Both the position numbers and the translations under genes were made by a program. Shown in pieces: positions 10,809 through 21,759 of a stretch of 64,000 nt of DNA. How positions within the stretch are numbered: position 1 is the stretch's first letter; every line of letters starts with the position of its first letter. The notes under the pieces are model-generated. The model was not told the DNA's origin. It worked only from the letters and a program-made list of their open reading frames with translations, and ran no database searches. Origin of the DNA: Jaminaea rosea (Eukaryota; Basidiomycota; Exobasidiomycetes; Microstromatales); contig NW_020289989.1 of assembly GCF_003144245.1 (NCBI RefSeq), positions 248,001 through 312,000 on the forward strand, given 5' to 3'.

Positions 10809-11414
10809 CGTGCGAGCGGCGTGGATGGACGAGCTTGAGATTGAGCTTGAGCATTCCTTGTAAATTGTATCGCTTCGCACTCGTTGCCAAGAGGTCATAA
10901 GAATTCTTCTCGTCGAGCGTGTCTGCCATTGATCGTAGGCTTGCGCTTTGGCCTGCCGCTGCAAGCATCGCCATGCGCCGGCATCTTGTCCTCGTTGACG
11001 GGGTGCAGTTGAGCGCCGCCGATTTTTGGGCGTCCCGCTCGCGAGCTTGAGCTGCTCGTCTCGCTCAGGCGGACTGGGAGGGATTTCAACTTTGCAATCA
11101 CTCGAGTTGGCCCTCCTCCGCACCCGCTCATCTCACCGCCGGCCGTGCCTTGCAACGGGGTGACGAGTTAGAAGCTAATCACGACGGCAGCCAGAGCGGC
11201 CGTGTCGAAGACGCAGGCAGCGACGACGATCGGGACGACGTCGCTTGCTCGTTTCCTTCTCTCCACCACAACGAATCCCATCCTCACCTCTCACTGGAAC
11301 ACCACGAGACTGCAAGTCACACAAGCTCAGCCCACGCTACATCGATCGACTTCCCCCTTCCTCCTCACCACACCAATCACATCAAGACCACGCTTGCTTC
11401 CCCTGCGCACATTG
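10809..11414. other. Intergenic, helicase promoter and leader
   Basis: This gap between the conserved unknown gene and the helicase start is C- and A-rich close to the helicase, like other leaders here. A frame is open from about 11202 without an ATG until 11415. Nothing else is recognised. Confidence 0.5.
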
Positions 11415-14400
11415 ATGCCATCCGCCCCCTTCACATCGACGAGACTCAATTCATCCACCGCGAGCAACAGCAACCCTCGCCAAGCTCACTCGCAGCGACA
11501 TCGCCCACCAAAGCGCACTCACTCTCTCGTCAGCACAAGTAGCGACACCAACAATCGACCCAGCAGCCCTCGTCCGAGCCCTTATCAGGCGACCCTTGCA
11601 CGTCACACGCGCGGCTGGTCATCGACTCCGAATTACGAACCCAGCAGCAGCAGCAGCAGCTCCACGTACCGACGCGACGTCGATTCTGACGTCGAAATGG
11701 CCGCCGGAGGTGGCACTGACAGCTGGAGGAGCGGCGGCGAAGGGCTAGGACCAGCGACTCCTGCCTTCCCCTCGAGCAATGGCAGCTACACCAATGAGCG
11801 AGCACCTGCCAACGGATTCAACAATGGCAGCAACAAGACATCCGCCAGCAGGAAGCAGCGTGGCGGCGGCGGCGGCGGCTACGGCGGCCCCTCCTCTGCC
11901 GGGCCTAGCAACAGTGGACGAGGAGCAGCAACTGCTCCTGGCAAGGGAAGGAAAGGAAAGGGAGGCAAGTGAGTGTCGCGCATGTAGGGAAGCGACAGTG
12001 GACGAGCGAACGCTGACATCGTCCTACTCTCCTTTCTCTTCGCCTTGGCAGAAAGGGCGGCGCCGCTCCTGAATCAGCCAACATCCTCCCCGGACCAGCT
12101 CACACGATGAGCTACTTGACCAACGCCTACCACCGCGAGACGATGCAAAAGGTGGAGCAGAAGTGTGAGTGCGCGGGTGAGCGCCGGGACCACCCCTTGA
12201 TCTCCCACTCATGCTTTCCCCTCTGCCGTTCTCGCTCGCAGACCTCGACAACCCCAAGAATCCCCTCACAGTCTACGTTCAAGGCCTCACAGGCGAGATG
12301 CCCCGCTTCATTACGACGCAAGGCTTCATCGAGAACGAGCCTCGCGAGCTCATGCACCGTGCTACCGTTTGGGCAGACCAAGAGCTTGGCATCCGAGGCT
12401 ACGGTGATGCTCGATCGGTCAAGGAGGCCGAAAAGGCTGCCGCGTTTGACGCTGCTATGCTACTTGCTGAGAAGGGATTGCTTGGCACCGCGGGAAAGCC
12501 ACCCTCCTCTGTCGCAGGGGGATCATCCGATCAGATCGGAGAGTATGAAGCGACACTGTCCACTGGAGCAAAGTGAGTGCGCTGAGTGGGCACGAAGACG
12601 TCGCTCGGGCCTTGCTGATCTTTCCTCCTGCCTCCTTCTCGCAGGCTCACGTCTGAGCGCGCTCGCGAGTTCATGGAGTTCTACTGCCAGGAGTTTGGCT
12701 TCGGCAAGCCAGTCATCGACCTCGTCCAGAATTATTCCAAGGCCACTAAGAAGTCGGCAGCCAAGCCCATCAATGGTTGGAAGGCGCAGATGGTTGTGGG
12801 TGGCACTCCCGTTGGAGAGGGCGCAGGAGCCAGTAAGAAGTGCGTAGAGCGAGGAGATCGTTGGCATGGATCAACGCTGATAGTCTCAACCCCTTTCCCG
12901 CGCCCGCAGGTCCGCGACCACGCACTGCTACTTGGACACCGTTTGTCACATCGAGAGCCACGACGCCGAGCTCTACGCCCGCTTCGAGCGCTCTTGGCAG
13001 GCTGGATCGGCCGGTCCCGCCAACACGCCCTTCGTCTACTTCCGCATCACTGAAGAGCTCAACGACGAGATTCGTGAAGTAGCCAACACGACCACTTCCT
13101 CGCTCCTCTACTCCAAGCGTCCCAAGCCAGCCGGCCGCCTCCTCCCCGGCGACAAGGCTTCCGACGACTCTGGAGCAGTCAAGCCGACGCGCCAGTACAA
13201 TCGCCCCTTCTGGATGCCCTCCGAGTCCACCCTTCAAGCAAAGAGCGAAGAGCTCTCTGAGCGTCTCCAAGACTATCACGCCTCGTCTACACTCGAGACG
13301 ATGCGCAGCACGCGTAACCAGCTGCCCGTCTACCAGAAGCGCAGCGACATCCTCGTGAAAGTCGCCCTCAACCAAGTTATGATCTGCATGGCTGCCACTG
13401 GGTCCGGAAAATCGACGCAAGTCCCGCAGATTCTCCTCGACGATGCCATCTCAGAGAACCAGGGCGCCTACTGCAACGTCATCTGCACACAGCCTCGTCG
13501 TATTGCCGCCATCTCCCTCGCTCAGCGTGTTGCGGCTGAGCGTGGCGAGCAGGTGGGGCAGAGCGTCGGCTACCAGGTACGATTCGAGAGTGCCTTCCCT
13601 GAGCCGAATGGTAGCATTACGTACTGCACCACGGGAGTCTTCATGCGTCGTCTTCAGAATGCCCTGGGAGATGGTACCGACACGACGTGGCTGGACACCG
13701 TCTCGCACGTCGTGCTGGACGAGGTGCATGAGCGCGATGTCCAGACGGATCTCCTGTTGGTCGTCCTCAAGAAGGTCCTCGACCAGCGTCGTGAGGCGGG
13801 CAAGGCGGACATCAAGGTGCGTGCCCGAGACGCGCTCTCCTCAAACTCATGCTCACAACACCTCCCCCCCACGTGCACAGGTCATTTTGATGTCGGCCAC
13901 CGTCGACCCCAAGCTCTTCCAATCCTACTTCCCAGACCAAGACGGCCGTCCAGCCCCCGTCGTTGAGATCCCAGGCCGAGCATTCCCGGTCACCAAGCGC
14001 TTCATGGAGGAGACGATCCCTCGTCTTCGTCGCACCGTCACACAGCCACAAATGGGCGGGTGGGTATGGCAGCAAGACAATGTCCGCAAGTATCTCGATC
14101 GCGAGCTCAACCAGGCAGGCGGCCTGACGCAAAAGCAAGATGGAGAAGACGCCATCGACGATCTTGAGATTCCCTACCCACTCGTATCGCTCTACATCGC
14201 CGATGCCCTCACCCGCGGCGAGGACGGACACGTCCTCGTCTTCATGCCTGGCTGGGACGAGATCAAGATCGTCAACAAGCACCTCGTCGAGCCCAGCCAA
14301 TTCCCGCTTCTCGGCATCGACTTTACCAATCGCGACAAGTACGAGATCCACATCCTCCACTCTTCCATTCCCGTCGCAGACCAGCAGGCCGTCTTCACGC

Positions 14401-16607
14401 CCCCGCCGCACAAGGGCATCCGCCGCATTATCCTCTCGACCAATATCGCAGAGACATCCGTCACCATTCCCGATGTCACGGTGGTCATCGATACCGGCAG
14501 AGTAAAGGAGATGCGCTACGATCCTAGCAAGCACCTTTCTAGCCTCGTGAGCGCGTGGGTAGGCACTTCCAATCTCAACCAGCGTGCAGGTCGTGCTGGT
14601 CGTCATCGGCCCGGAGAGTACTTTGGCGTCCTTTCTGAGGCGCGATACAATAAACTGGCAGTCAATCAGACAGTCGAGATGCAACGCACCGACCTCACAG
14701 ACGTCGTGCTACGCATCAAGGCGCTCGACATGCCAGGTATGGAGCCAGAGGACGTCCTCAGGGCAGCCATCGAACCTCCTTCCCCCGAGCGCGTCTCTGC
14801 TGCTATGCACCAGCTCTACACCATCGGCGCCATCGATGCAAAGAAGAATCTTACCTCGCTGGGAGCCGTCCTGCTGCAGCTTCCCGTCGACGCCGCAATG
14901 GGTAAGATGGTCCTCTACGGCCTCTTCTTCCGCTGCCTCGAGCCTGCGGTCACTCTGGCTGCCATCTTGTCTACGCGCGATCCCTTCATGGCTCCCATCG
15001 AGGTCAAGCAGCAGGCTGCTGCAATCAAAGAATCCTGGTCCCCCCAGGACTACCGCAGCGATCCCTTGGCCGTGCTGCGCGCTTATCAGACCTGGGTTCA
15101 GAAGCAGGACCGCGGAGAGTACCAGTCTGCCAACCGCTTCGCCCACGAGAATTTCCTGAGCAAGCCCACACTGCAGCAGATCCAAAAGGTGGCGGGCCAC
15201 ATCGTCCAGTCGATGCGCGACCTGATTCAAACCATCATCGGCTACACGCCTGGTGCCGAGCAGGAAGCCGACGACTCCTACTACGGGCGCGGGCGACGCT
15301 CCCGCCTTCCCGACTCGGCTGCCTCAGCACCAGAGCTCAACGTCAACTCCAAATCCACGCCTCTGCTCGCTGCGCTCATCGCAATGGCCTCGGTCCCCAA
15401 CTTCGCTGTGCGCAAGAGCGAGAAGATCTACATGACTTCGCAAGACAAGCAGTGCTTTATCCATGGATCCTCTGTGTGCCACCTCAAGCATACCAAGGGC
15501 AAGGAGGACGAGCTCAGCATCTCCGCCCCGGGCGAGAAGGAGCTGTACACCTTTGCGGACAAGACGCGCAACGTCTCCGTCATTGACAATAAGGGCGGCA
15601 AGGGAGGAGGAGGGGACCCGGCGACGAACCTGAAGTCGGTCTCGCGTCTCGACCCGCTCACCTACATCCTTTTCGGTGCAGGTGAGGTGCGCAGCATGAC
15701 CCAGGGCGTCAAGTGCGACGACTGGCTGCCCATCAAGGGGCACTGGCAGGTACTTGACGACGTAGAGCGCCTCAAGTCGGTCATGGAGGCGAGCATGCTG
15801 CGCGTCTTCGAGGGACTGGTCGACTCGGGACGTCGTGGCCCTTCGCAAATCGAGCGGGGATCGAACAACGAAAGCGCTGGAGCAAAGCCCGCCAGCTCGG
15901 CTGCTCGCGACACGGCAGACTGGGATGCCTACGATGATGATGAGGCCGCAGCGGCAGTGGCTCACAATGAGGACCAGCCGGACAATAGCTCTCCCAACGC
16001 AGCGTTTGGTGATCGATCTGATCTCACACTCAGCGAGCGGGAGGTGGCCGAGTTCGAGACCCTCACTCGTGGTATCGTCTCGGTGCTCGATCATTTCGCC
16101 GCAGACAGGAAGGCCACCGCCGCTATGCATGGCAGTGGAGCTGCTTCGCTCAACGCGAGCGCCAATGTGAGCCGAGCAGGCACTAGGCCCGCATCGCCAC
16201 TTGCTGGATTCGCGGGTGGGTCGCCCATGATGGCCAGTGGCAGTGGGAGGGGATACGGGACGCAAGCTGGGGGCGGCTACGGTGGTGGATACGGAGGTGG
16301 GCATGGGGGTGGCGGTGGCGGGTACGGCGGTGGTGGGTACAGCGGCGGATATGGCGCTGGGCCAAGCTACCAATCCAGCGGCAGTGGCTTCGGCGGCGGG
16401 AGTGTGCCGACGGGGCCGCGGAGTATGATCAGCGGGGGAGGTGCCGGCGGCGGCGGCGGCTACCAGCAGCAACAGCATACCCAGCAGCAACAGCAGTACA
16501 GCAACGGCCACAGCAACGGCTTCACCAATGGCCACCCCGCTTCTCGTCAGCAGCCCCAGCAGTCCTCGTTCCAGCCTCGCATGCAGAGCTCATCGGCTTG
16601 GGATTAG
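11415..16607 (+). CDS. DEAH-box ATP-dependent RNA helicase (DHX9/DHX29/DHX36-like)
   Basis: Six exons (11415-11968, 12052-12164, 12242-12572, 12645-12839, 12910-13816, 13881-16607) give 1,608 residues; all five introns keep frame. The N-terminus is low-complexity, with an RGGGGGGYGG run. Two dsRBD-like segments follow, around residues 220-330 (PLTVYVQGLTGEMPRF) and 340-440. The helicase core has Walker A AATGSGKST (about 559), VVLDEVHERD (about 668), LMSATVDP (about 705), TNIAETSVTIPDVT and NQRAGRAGRHRPGEY (about 932). HA2-type and OB-fold regions follow. The tail from about residue 1470 is rich in Gly and Tyr, then Gln. Family members unwind RNA secondary structure or G-quadruplexes. The start is uncertain: 11415 is the first ATG in the open frame. 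Confidence 0.9.
16200..16605 (+). repeat. Gly/Tyr- and Gln-rich low-complexity segment in the helicase
   Basis: Degenerate GGNTAC-type codon repeats encode runs of GGGYGGG, followed by CAG/CAA-rich glutamine runs and NGHSNG repeats. It lies at the 3' end of the helicase coding region. Such tails often bind RNA or drive condensation; that role is inferred here. Confidence 0.8.
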
Positions 16608-16810
16608 ATGCGCGCGAGCCCAAAAGCAAGTAGACCGTCACACAGCGTTGACGCGGTAACGTGAGAGGAATGACTTCTCTCCTGTTTCCCTCTGTATCCA
16701 CTCGCGCCCTCAGCTCTATTCTTCTTCTCCACGCGATCCCGACTCACCCAGCTCCGCAATAGTCGTCTCTCTCATTCATTCGTTCGCATCGTGTGACCCC
16801 GACTGCGTCT

Positions 16811-17805
16811 CTAATTCATCTTGCCCGGAACAACAGGATGCCCCGCGCTCAGTCCCCCACACACAGGCAGAGCGATGCCGTTGACGTAAGATGCCTCGTC
16901 GCTTGCCAAGAACATGAGGGCGTTGGCAATCTCCTCTGCTACTCCGTATCTCCCCATTGGATTCAACTGTCCAATCTTGCCCGCCGTGCCCCTCTCCCTC
17001 GCAGCATCAAAGACGACCTTTGTCATCCCCGTCTCGATTAAGCCAGGACAGAGTGCATTCACTCTTACGCCGGTGCGGGAGAGTTGCCATGCGCTGGTCT
17101 GGGCGAGGGAGATGACGGCTGCCTTGGAGGCCGAGTAGTCTGACGAGCCAGCGCCGGATCGCAAACCTGCGACAGACGCGGTGAGGATGATCGAGCCGTT
17201 GGGGTCGGGTTTGGCGGCGCTTGTCACCTGCATGGCGGTCGAGGCGTGCTTTACGGCGAGGAAGCAGCTGCGGGTGCAAGAAGAAGAATCGAGCGTCAGA
17301 CTTCTCCTCAGGCTTTGCCGCCGCTTCTTTCGCGAACACACCTCGCAACATTGACCCTCATCGTTTCAGCCACATCCTCGGCGTCCAGCATGCCCACCGG
17401 TACCGGGTTGCCCACAATGGCAGCGTTCGCGAAGAAGACGTCCAGTCTCCCTTCCTCCTTCATTGCCCTCTCCACGATCCCCTTGATGCTCTCCTCATCG
17501 GCAGCATCGCACTCCATTGTCGTGACTTTAACCTCGGGATAGCGCTCCTTGACCTTATCCTTGAGGTCTTCGAAGTTTGAGCCATCAAAGTCTAGCGCAT
17601 AGATGTGCTTGGCCCCCTCGTGGGCCAAATGAAGGACCGAGGCACGACCGATACCAGTCGGTGAGCCTGCGCCGGTGACGATGCAGACGTATCCTGAGAC
17701 GCGACCTGACCGCGGGCGGCGGGTGAGGTGGGACTGCAGATGCTCCAGCCGACGAAGAGTAGACTCATAGCCCTTGGCTGCAGCAGAAGAGGTGGAGGCT
17801 GGCAT
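16811..17805 (-). CDS. Short-chain dehydrogenase/reductase (SDR)
   Basis: Two exons on the minus strand (17805-17342, then 17267-16811) are separated by a 74-base GTGTGT...CAG intron, giving 306 residues. It is a classical SDR: cofactor motif [12 protein letters not shown] (residues 44-55), acidic residue after strand 2 (ALDFDG, suggesting NAD preference), NAA in FFANAAIVG, catalytic Ser in TASVAG (S186), and YSASK (Y199, K203). The end motif [23 protein letters not shown] is typical of FabG-like members. The spliced joint reads [15 protein letters not shown], matching the usual helix 4-5 region, which supports the intron. The N-terminal 35 residues are basic and could target an organelle, but this is weak. 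The substrate cannot be told from sequence. The start is the ATG at 17805; an upstream in-frame extension looks like leader. Confidence 0.92.
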
Positions 17806-19155
17806 ATCCGCGACGGGGAAGGAGATGATGATGACGGAAAGGGATTGAAGGGACAGGCCAGTCCAGGCAGGCAGCCAATGCGTCACATCCGGCTGACTTC
17901 CCCGCACCGGATCGACCGACTTGATTCAATTCCAACCTGTCGAGCCGGGCGTCCGGAGGTCTCGGCGCGGGCGTCGCGAGAGTGAGGCCGGAACGGAACG
18001 AGGTTGGCTACGATATGGGAGGCGACGCAGCGAGAATGAGGCTACCTCGTGAAGAGATGTGTCGATCTGCATAATGCGCGGACGACCTCAAGAACGAAGC
18101 TAGATAGTCTGCTCTGTGTGCGCAGGAAGGGCTCGTTATCTAGCGCCGCGAAGGAACCTAGGCCCCTCGAGCAAGACGTTGCGCTGGCCATGAGTTCCAC
18201 TTTCCTTTGATCAGTCATGGGGCGATGGTCGGTCATGCTACGAAGAAGCAGTAGCAGCTCGAGATTGCAAGATCATATCGTCCAGCGCCTGGGCGTATCG
18301 CGGCCAACGCCCAAGATGGCATCAGCTGTCCTACCTTCTGCCTTCGTTTGCGTATCAGAAGCCTCTGCGAGCTCTCCTTAGCCATGATCCGAAATCACTT
18401 TACTCGACACTCTAGAGCGCCCTCAACAGGGGGCCCCCTACCCTATCCTCGCGCCGCCATCTGCGAGCGAAGGCTTCGATCCGGCTGGTCTTGCATCGTG
18501 CCCGCCAGCCGACGGCAATGTGATTGAGTAGTCTTAATTTGGCCGCCAGCACGCCGCACGCGTTGGATGCCGGCGGGCGCGCGGGCGCCTCGAGGAAAGC
18601 AAGCAAGCAAGGAGTCGGCAAGGCGCTCGAAAAGCAACACAGGCGTCAAAGCGCGCCTTTCCTTTTTCGGGGCTCTTGCTCTTGAAGCTCTCAGGGGGTG
18701 GCTGGCTCATCGACCGGCGGCGATGAGCCCTTCTCTTGCGTTGAAATTGGGTACGACGCGAGCACTCGCAGCAAGCAAGCCGGCCGGCATAGCAGATGAT
18801 CGCAGCCAGAGAGAAGTCCGGCGGTTTCAAGACAGTGCGGGCGTGGGCGTGGGCGTGGGCGGGGTACCACCTCTGCTAGCTCCGAGCGCTGTGTTTGAGG
18901 GCGCCTCCCTTCAAGAGCCTCGAGATCGAAAGACATCGAAGTGCGATCTCCACGCTCACGTCTCCTTTCTTTTCCCTTCATACCATCACCTAGACCATCT
19001 TCACTCATACCGACTCGTTGCATCCGTCTCACGCTCCTTGTCCTTCAGCACTCTCTTTAGCATCGTACGCACGCGCACTCACCAGCTCCCGCAACGACAT
19101 CCCTTGTCTCACCCTCTCAGACACACACACGACCCCATCGACTTCTCTCCCCGCA
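17806..19155. other. Long divergent intergenic region
   Basis: These 1.35 kb lie between the SDR gene (minus) and the secreted glycoprotein gene (plus). No frame has convincing coding character. A hexamer repeat (GGGCGT, about four copies) occurs near 18837-18862. Near 18960-19150 the strand becomes C/T-rich, like a fungal 5' leader. Confidence 0.55.
18837..18862. repeat. GGGCGT hexamer tandem repeat
   Basis: About four consecutive copies of GGGCGT/GGGCGG are readable directly upstream of the secreted glycoprotein gene. It is probably a simple-sequence tract. Confidence 0.7.
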
Positions 19156-20382
19156 ATGCTCTTCTCTCACTCCTCGGTAGCGACCGCGCTCCTAGCCGCG
19201 CTCCTCGCCGCCCCCGCCTCTGCCCGCTCGAGCCCATCACGCGTACGACGCGCTCACAAGCACTCGTCCGGTTCCTCAACTGGCAGCGCAGACTCTGCCG
19301 CCTGGACCACCATCAACGGCAAGCAGTATCCTACTGACCTCTCCGCCGACGCTCCTGCTCCCATCATCACCACCAACTGGTGGCTCGACGAGGTCGCAAA
19401 GAACGACACATCTCTGCACAGCTTCAAGTGGTCGAAGCTCCCGAAGACGAGCGAAGATGGGCAAGAGGGGATCAACAACTGCAAAAAGGGCGAGACTTCG
19501 GGCCAAGACTCCATGTGCCAGACTGCCGTGATCAACGACGCAGACGACTTCTGTCTTTGGGCTCCGCCTAAGCCCAATACACAAGTCGCCGTCTCGGAGG
19601 AGATCGAGGTGGCCTGGTGCACAAAGGATCACGGCGCACGCTTGATCCCTGATGGGACCCTCACCTCTGTCCACTTTGTCAAGACGTCAGCCTACGTCCA
19701 GGTCACAGGCACGGGCGACTTCACCAAGATCAACATCGCCGCGGGTGACCAGGGCGGTGAGCTCGACCCTCATGGTGCTACGGGCAATGGCAACCCGATC
19801 GGCGGCCTGGTCTACACCACAGCCTTCACAGGGAAGCACGAGCAGATCAACGAATGGATGTCCGAGATCAGCGCAACGGACTTCTGCTTCCGCGGCTGCC
19901 GAGGCACCAACGCTACGAGCCAGATGATGTGTAGCCACATCTACGACGAGATGGGATGCGGCTTCATCATGCCCGCCAACTATGCTGCTGGGACGTTCGA
20001 GTCGTGCGAGGGTGACGTGGCTATGGCGCCTGGTATCATCAGCTCATGGACATTCACGCAGGGTGACCCTGTCACGCCCAGCCCGCGTAGCGCTCCCTCC
20101 TCGTCGAATTGCAAGACCATGTCCATTGCGCCCAACTCAGCAGCAGGTGGCTCATCGGCGGCCGCAACCTCGGGCGCTCGCAGCAGCAGTGGAGCTGCTG
20201 TGGCTAACAAGGCAGCTGCGGCCACTGCTACCTCGTCGCCTCCAATGTACTCTGGCTCCGCAGCTGCGGCCTCATCGTCTTCTTCGTCTGGCTCCACCTC
20301 CGGTGCCGGCTTCACGCAGCAGTCCACGCTGGCCGTGGTCGTCGCTGCCTTTATGGTCGCTGCTGGCGCCCTCGTCATCTAG
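19156..20382 (+). CDS. Secreted, probably GPI-anchored glycoprotein (basidiomycete macrophage-activating-glycoprotein-like)
   Basis: One exon of 408 codons. The signal peptide is MLFSHSSVATALLAALLAAP followed by ASA. A basic, Ser-rich pro-region is followed by a cysteine-containing ectodomain with NINNC, MCQTAVINDADDFCLWAPP, EEIEVAWCTKDHGARLIPDG, GDFTKINIAAGDQGGELDPH, GNGNPIGGLVY and DFCFRGCRG. I recall this set of motifs from basidiomycete secreted proteins often labelled macrophage-activating glycoprotein. The last 90 residues are Ser/Ala/Thr-rich, then end in a hydrophobic stretch (TLAVVVAAFMVAAGALVI) with no cytoplasmic tail, the usual layout of a GPI-anchored wall protein. The biochemical role is unknown. 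The ATG at 19156 is chosen because it starts the signal peptide. Confidence 0.9.
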   Translation: MLFSHSSVATALLAALLAAPASARSSPSRVRRAHKHSSGSSTGSADSAAWTTINGKQYPTDLSADAPAPIITTNWWLDEVAKNDTSLHSFKWSKLPKTSEDGQEGINNCKKGETSGQDSMCQTAVINDADDFCLWAPPKPNTQVAVSEEIEVAWCTKDHGARLIPDGTLTSVHFVKTSAYVQVTGTGDFTKINIAAGDQGGELDPHGATGNGNPIGGLVYTTAFTGKHEQINEWMSEISATDFCFRGCRGTNATSQMMCSHIYDEMGCGFIMPANYAAGTFESCEGDVAMAPGIISSWTFTQGDPVTPSPRSAPSSSNCKTMSIAPNSAAGGSSAAATSGARSSSGAAVANKAAAATATSSPPMYSGSAAAASSSSSSGSTSGAGFTQQSTLAVVVAAFMVAAGALVI

Positions 20383-20994
20383 ATGGATATCACGTTTTGC
20401 ATTGCATTGCTCTGTTCTTTCGCTCGGGCACGTCCTCTGGCGACTAGAGAGGCGACGGCCCTGCTTCTTCATCGTACATTGAGCCCCGTCTCTGCCTCTG
20501 TTACCCGTACATATTCGCCTTTCGCTCTCCCTGCGCCTTTGTCCTCTTTTTGCTCTTCGTGCACCTTGAGCGAATCTCATCGGATACTCTCTGAGCTTGT
20601 GGCCGAACCAGTTTGAGCGAACGAGGAGAGCGCCCATCCGAGGAGAGCGCCCATCCGAGGAGAGCGCCCATGCGTATCGATCGCGCTCGGGCGTACTGCC
20701 CCTCAAGGCAGGTCATCGTGCCCGAGGAGCGAGTACGAGACTATTCGCAACCGCCACGCCATTAGGCAACGCGAAGCTGGTAGAGCCAACTCGATACTGC
20801 CATTTTCTGTCCTTTCCTCTCCTACACCTCATCGTCTGATGCTAGATAGCCACGAGAAAGGAGTCCACAGCCTCATCCCCATGCGAGACTTGACGAACAT
20901 CGAGCAGCGAATCGTATTTCGATATAAGGCAAGACTTTCTTGAGAGCAACACATAAGGCAGCTCGTTCTCTACGGTGGCTATCTCTTTTATAGC
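20383..20994. other. Intergenic with a 17-base tandem repeat
   Basis: This gap holds the 3' flank of the glycoprotein gene, a three-copy 17-base repeat, and the 3' flank of a minus-strand reading frame. No gene is seen. Confidence 0.5.
20622..20671. repeat. 17-base tandem repeat, three copies
   Basis: The unit CGAGGAGAGCGCCCATC occurs twice without change and a third time with its last base altered. It is non-coding and lies between two converging transcription units. Confidence 0.9.
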
Positions 20995-21759
20995 TTAAAG
21001 AGCATACCCATTGCCGTCCAGCTTGACGGTTGAGGTGCCCTCCAGAGTGATGTGCATGTTGGGGAGACTTGGCGTGAATCGTCGGTCGAGATATCTCGAC
21101 TGCGACTCGTGGCCTCCCTGCATGCGCTTATGGAGAGCGGCGACGTCGTACGAGGCTCCCTTCCTCAAGATCCGGTCGATGATTCGGTCCATCGCCGTCT
21201 TCTTGTCCCCTAGCACCAGCGTTGCAGGCATCCCGAGGTGGCCGAAGACGAGGACAATCGACTTGACCTTGATGCTGGCCCTCAAACGTCGGTCCCACAT
21301 TGACTGGTCTTCGAGCCGGTTCGGGCTCAGTCGAATTCTGCCCAGCAAGAGCTCCCCGTTCCACCGGCACATCTCCTGCATCCTGGTACGGCCAGCGTTG
21401 ATCGGCGGGTCGTACTCCTGCTCCCGAAAGACGGCCGCCAACGCATCTCCCACAGGCGCGCTCGACTGCGAGCAGGCGATCAGAGGCACGTCGATGGTGC
21501 ACGGCCCCGGGATGAAGGGTACATCCTTATTTGCCCGCAAGAGGATGTCCACTGGAACGACGCTACCGACCCAATTGATGTACGAGGTGGTCGGCGCCAG
21601 GTCTTCGAAGCGCCTTGGAGCCCTCGGGATCTGGCTCGAGCCGGGAGGGAGTGAGGACGACGGGGCTTCGAGCTCGTCCGAGTACTGATGAAAGGTACCC
21701 GTGCCCGGACGTTGCTGCTCATGCCGTGGTACCCAGGCAATCTGACGGATGCCCCGGCC
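20995..21759 (-). CDS. C-terminal reading frame of an unrecognised protein, 5' part unclear
   Basis: The minus frame is open for about 250 codons and reads like real protein: HQYSDELEAPSSSLPPGSSQ, TSYINWVGSVVPVDILLRAN, IVLVFGHLGMPATLVLGDKK, ending KLDGNGYAL. It has no ATG near its 5' end, so it needs an upstream exon. Further coding-like frame in the same register lies upstream, but in-frame stops intervene near 21759 and 22145. Either two introns of length divisible by three have been missed, or this is a decaying gene. No domain is recognised, and no signal peptide or membrane segment is seen in this part. Confidence 0.4.
   Translation of the reverse strand, partial: GRGIRQIAWVPRHEQQRPGTGTFHQYSDELEAPSSSLPPGSSQIPRAPRRFEDLAPTTSYINWVGSVVPVDILLRANKDVPFIPGPCTIDVPLIACSQSSAPVGDALAAVFREQEYDPPINAGRTRMQEMCRWNGELLLGRIRLSPNRLEDQSMWDRRLRASIKVKSIVLVFGHLGMPATLVLGDKKTAMDRIIDRILRKGASYDVAALHKRMQGGHESQSRYLDRRFTPSLPNMHITLEGTSTVKLDGNGYAL

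Noticed and set aside
11202-11414. Upstream extension of the helicase, looking like a mitochondrial presequence
   Set aside because: It starts at GTG with no ATG; fungal nuclear genes rarely start so, and the basic, Ser/Thr-rich reading is typical of a translated C/A-rich leader.
15324-16535. Long minus-strand open frame opposite the helicase 3' end (about 400 codons)
   Set aside because: It is the complement of repetitive Gly/Gln coding sequence in a GC-rich gene; composition is simple and no domain is visible.
18534-19032. Overlapping short frames between the SDR and the secreted glycoprotein gene
   Set aside because: No start context, splice partners or protein-like composition; treated as intergenic.
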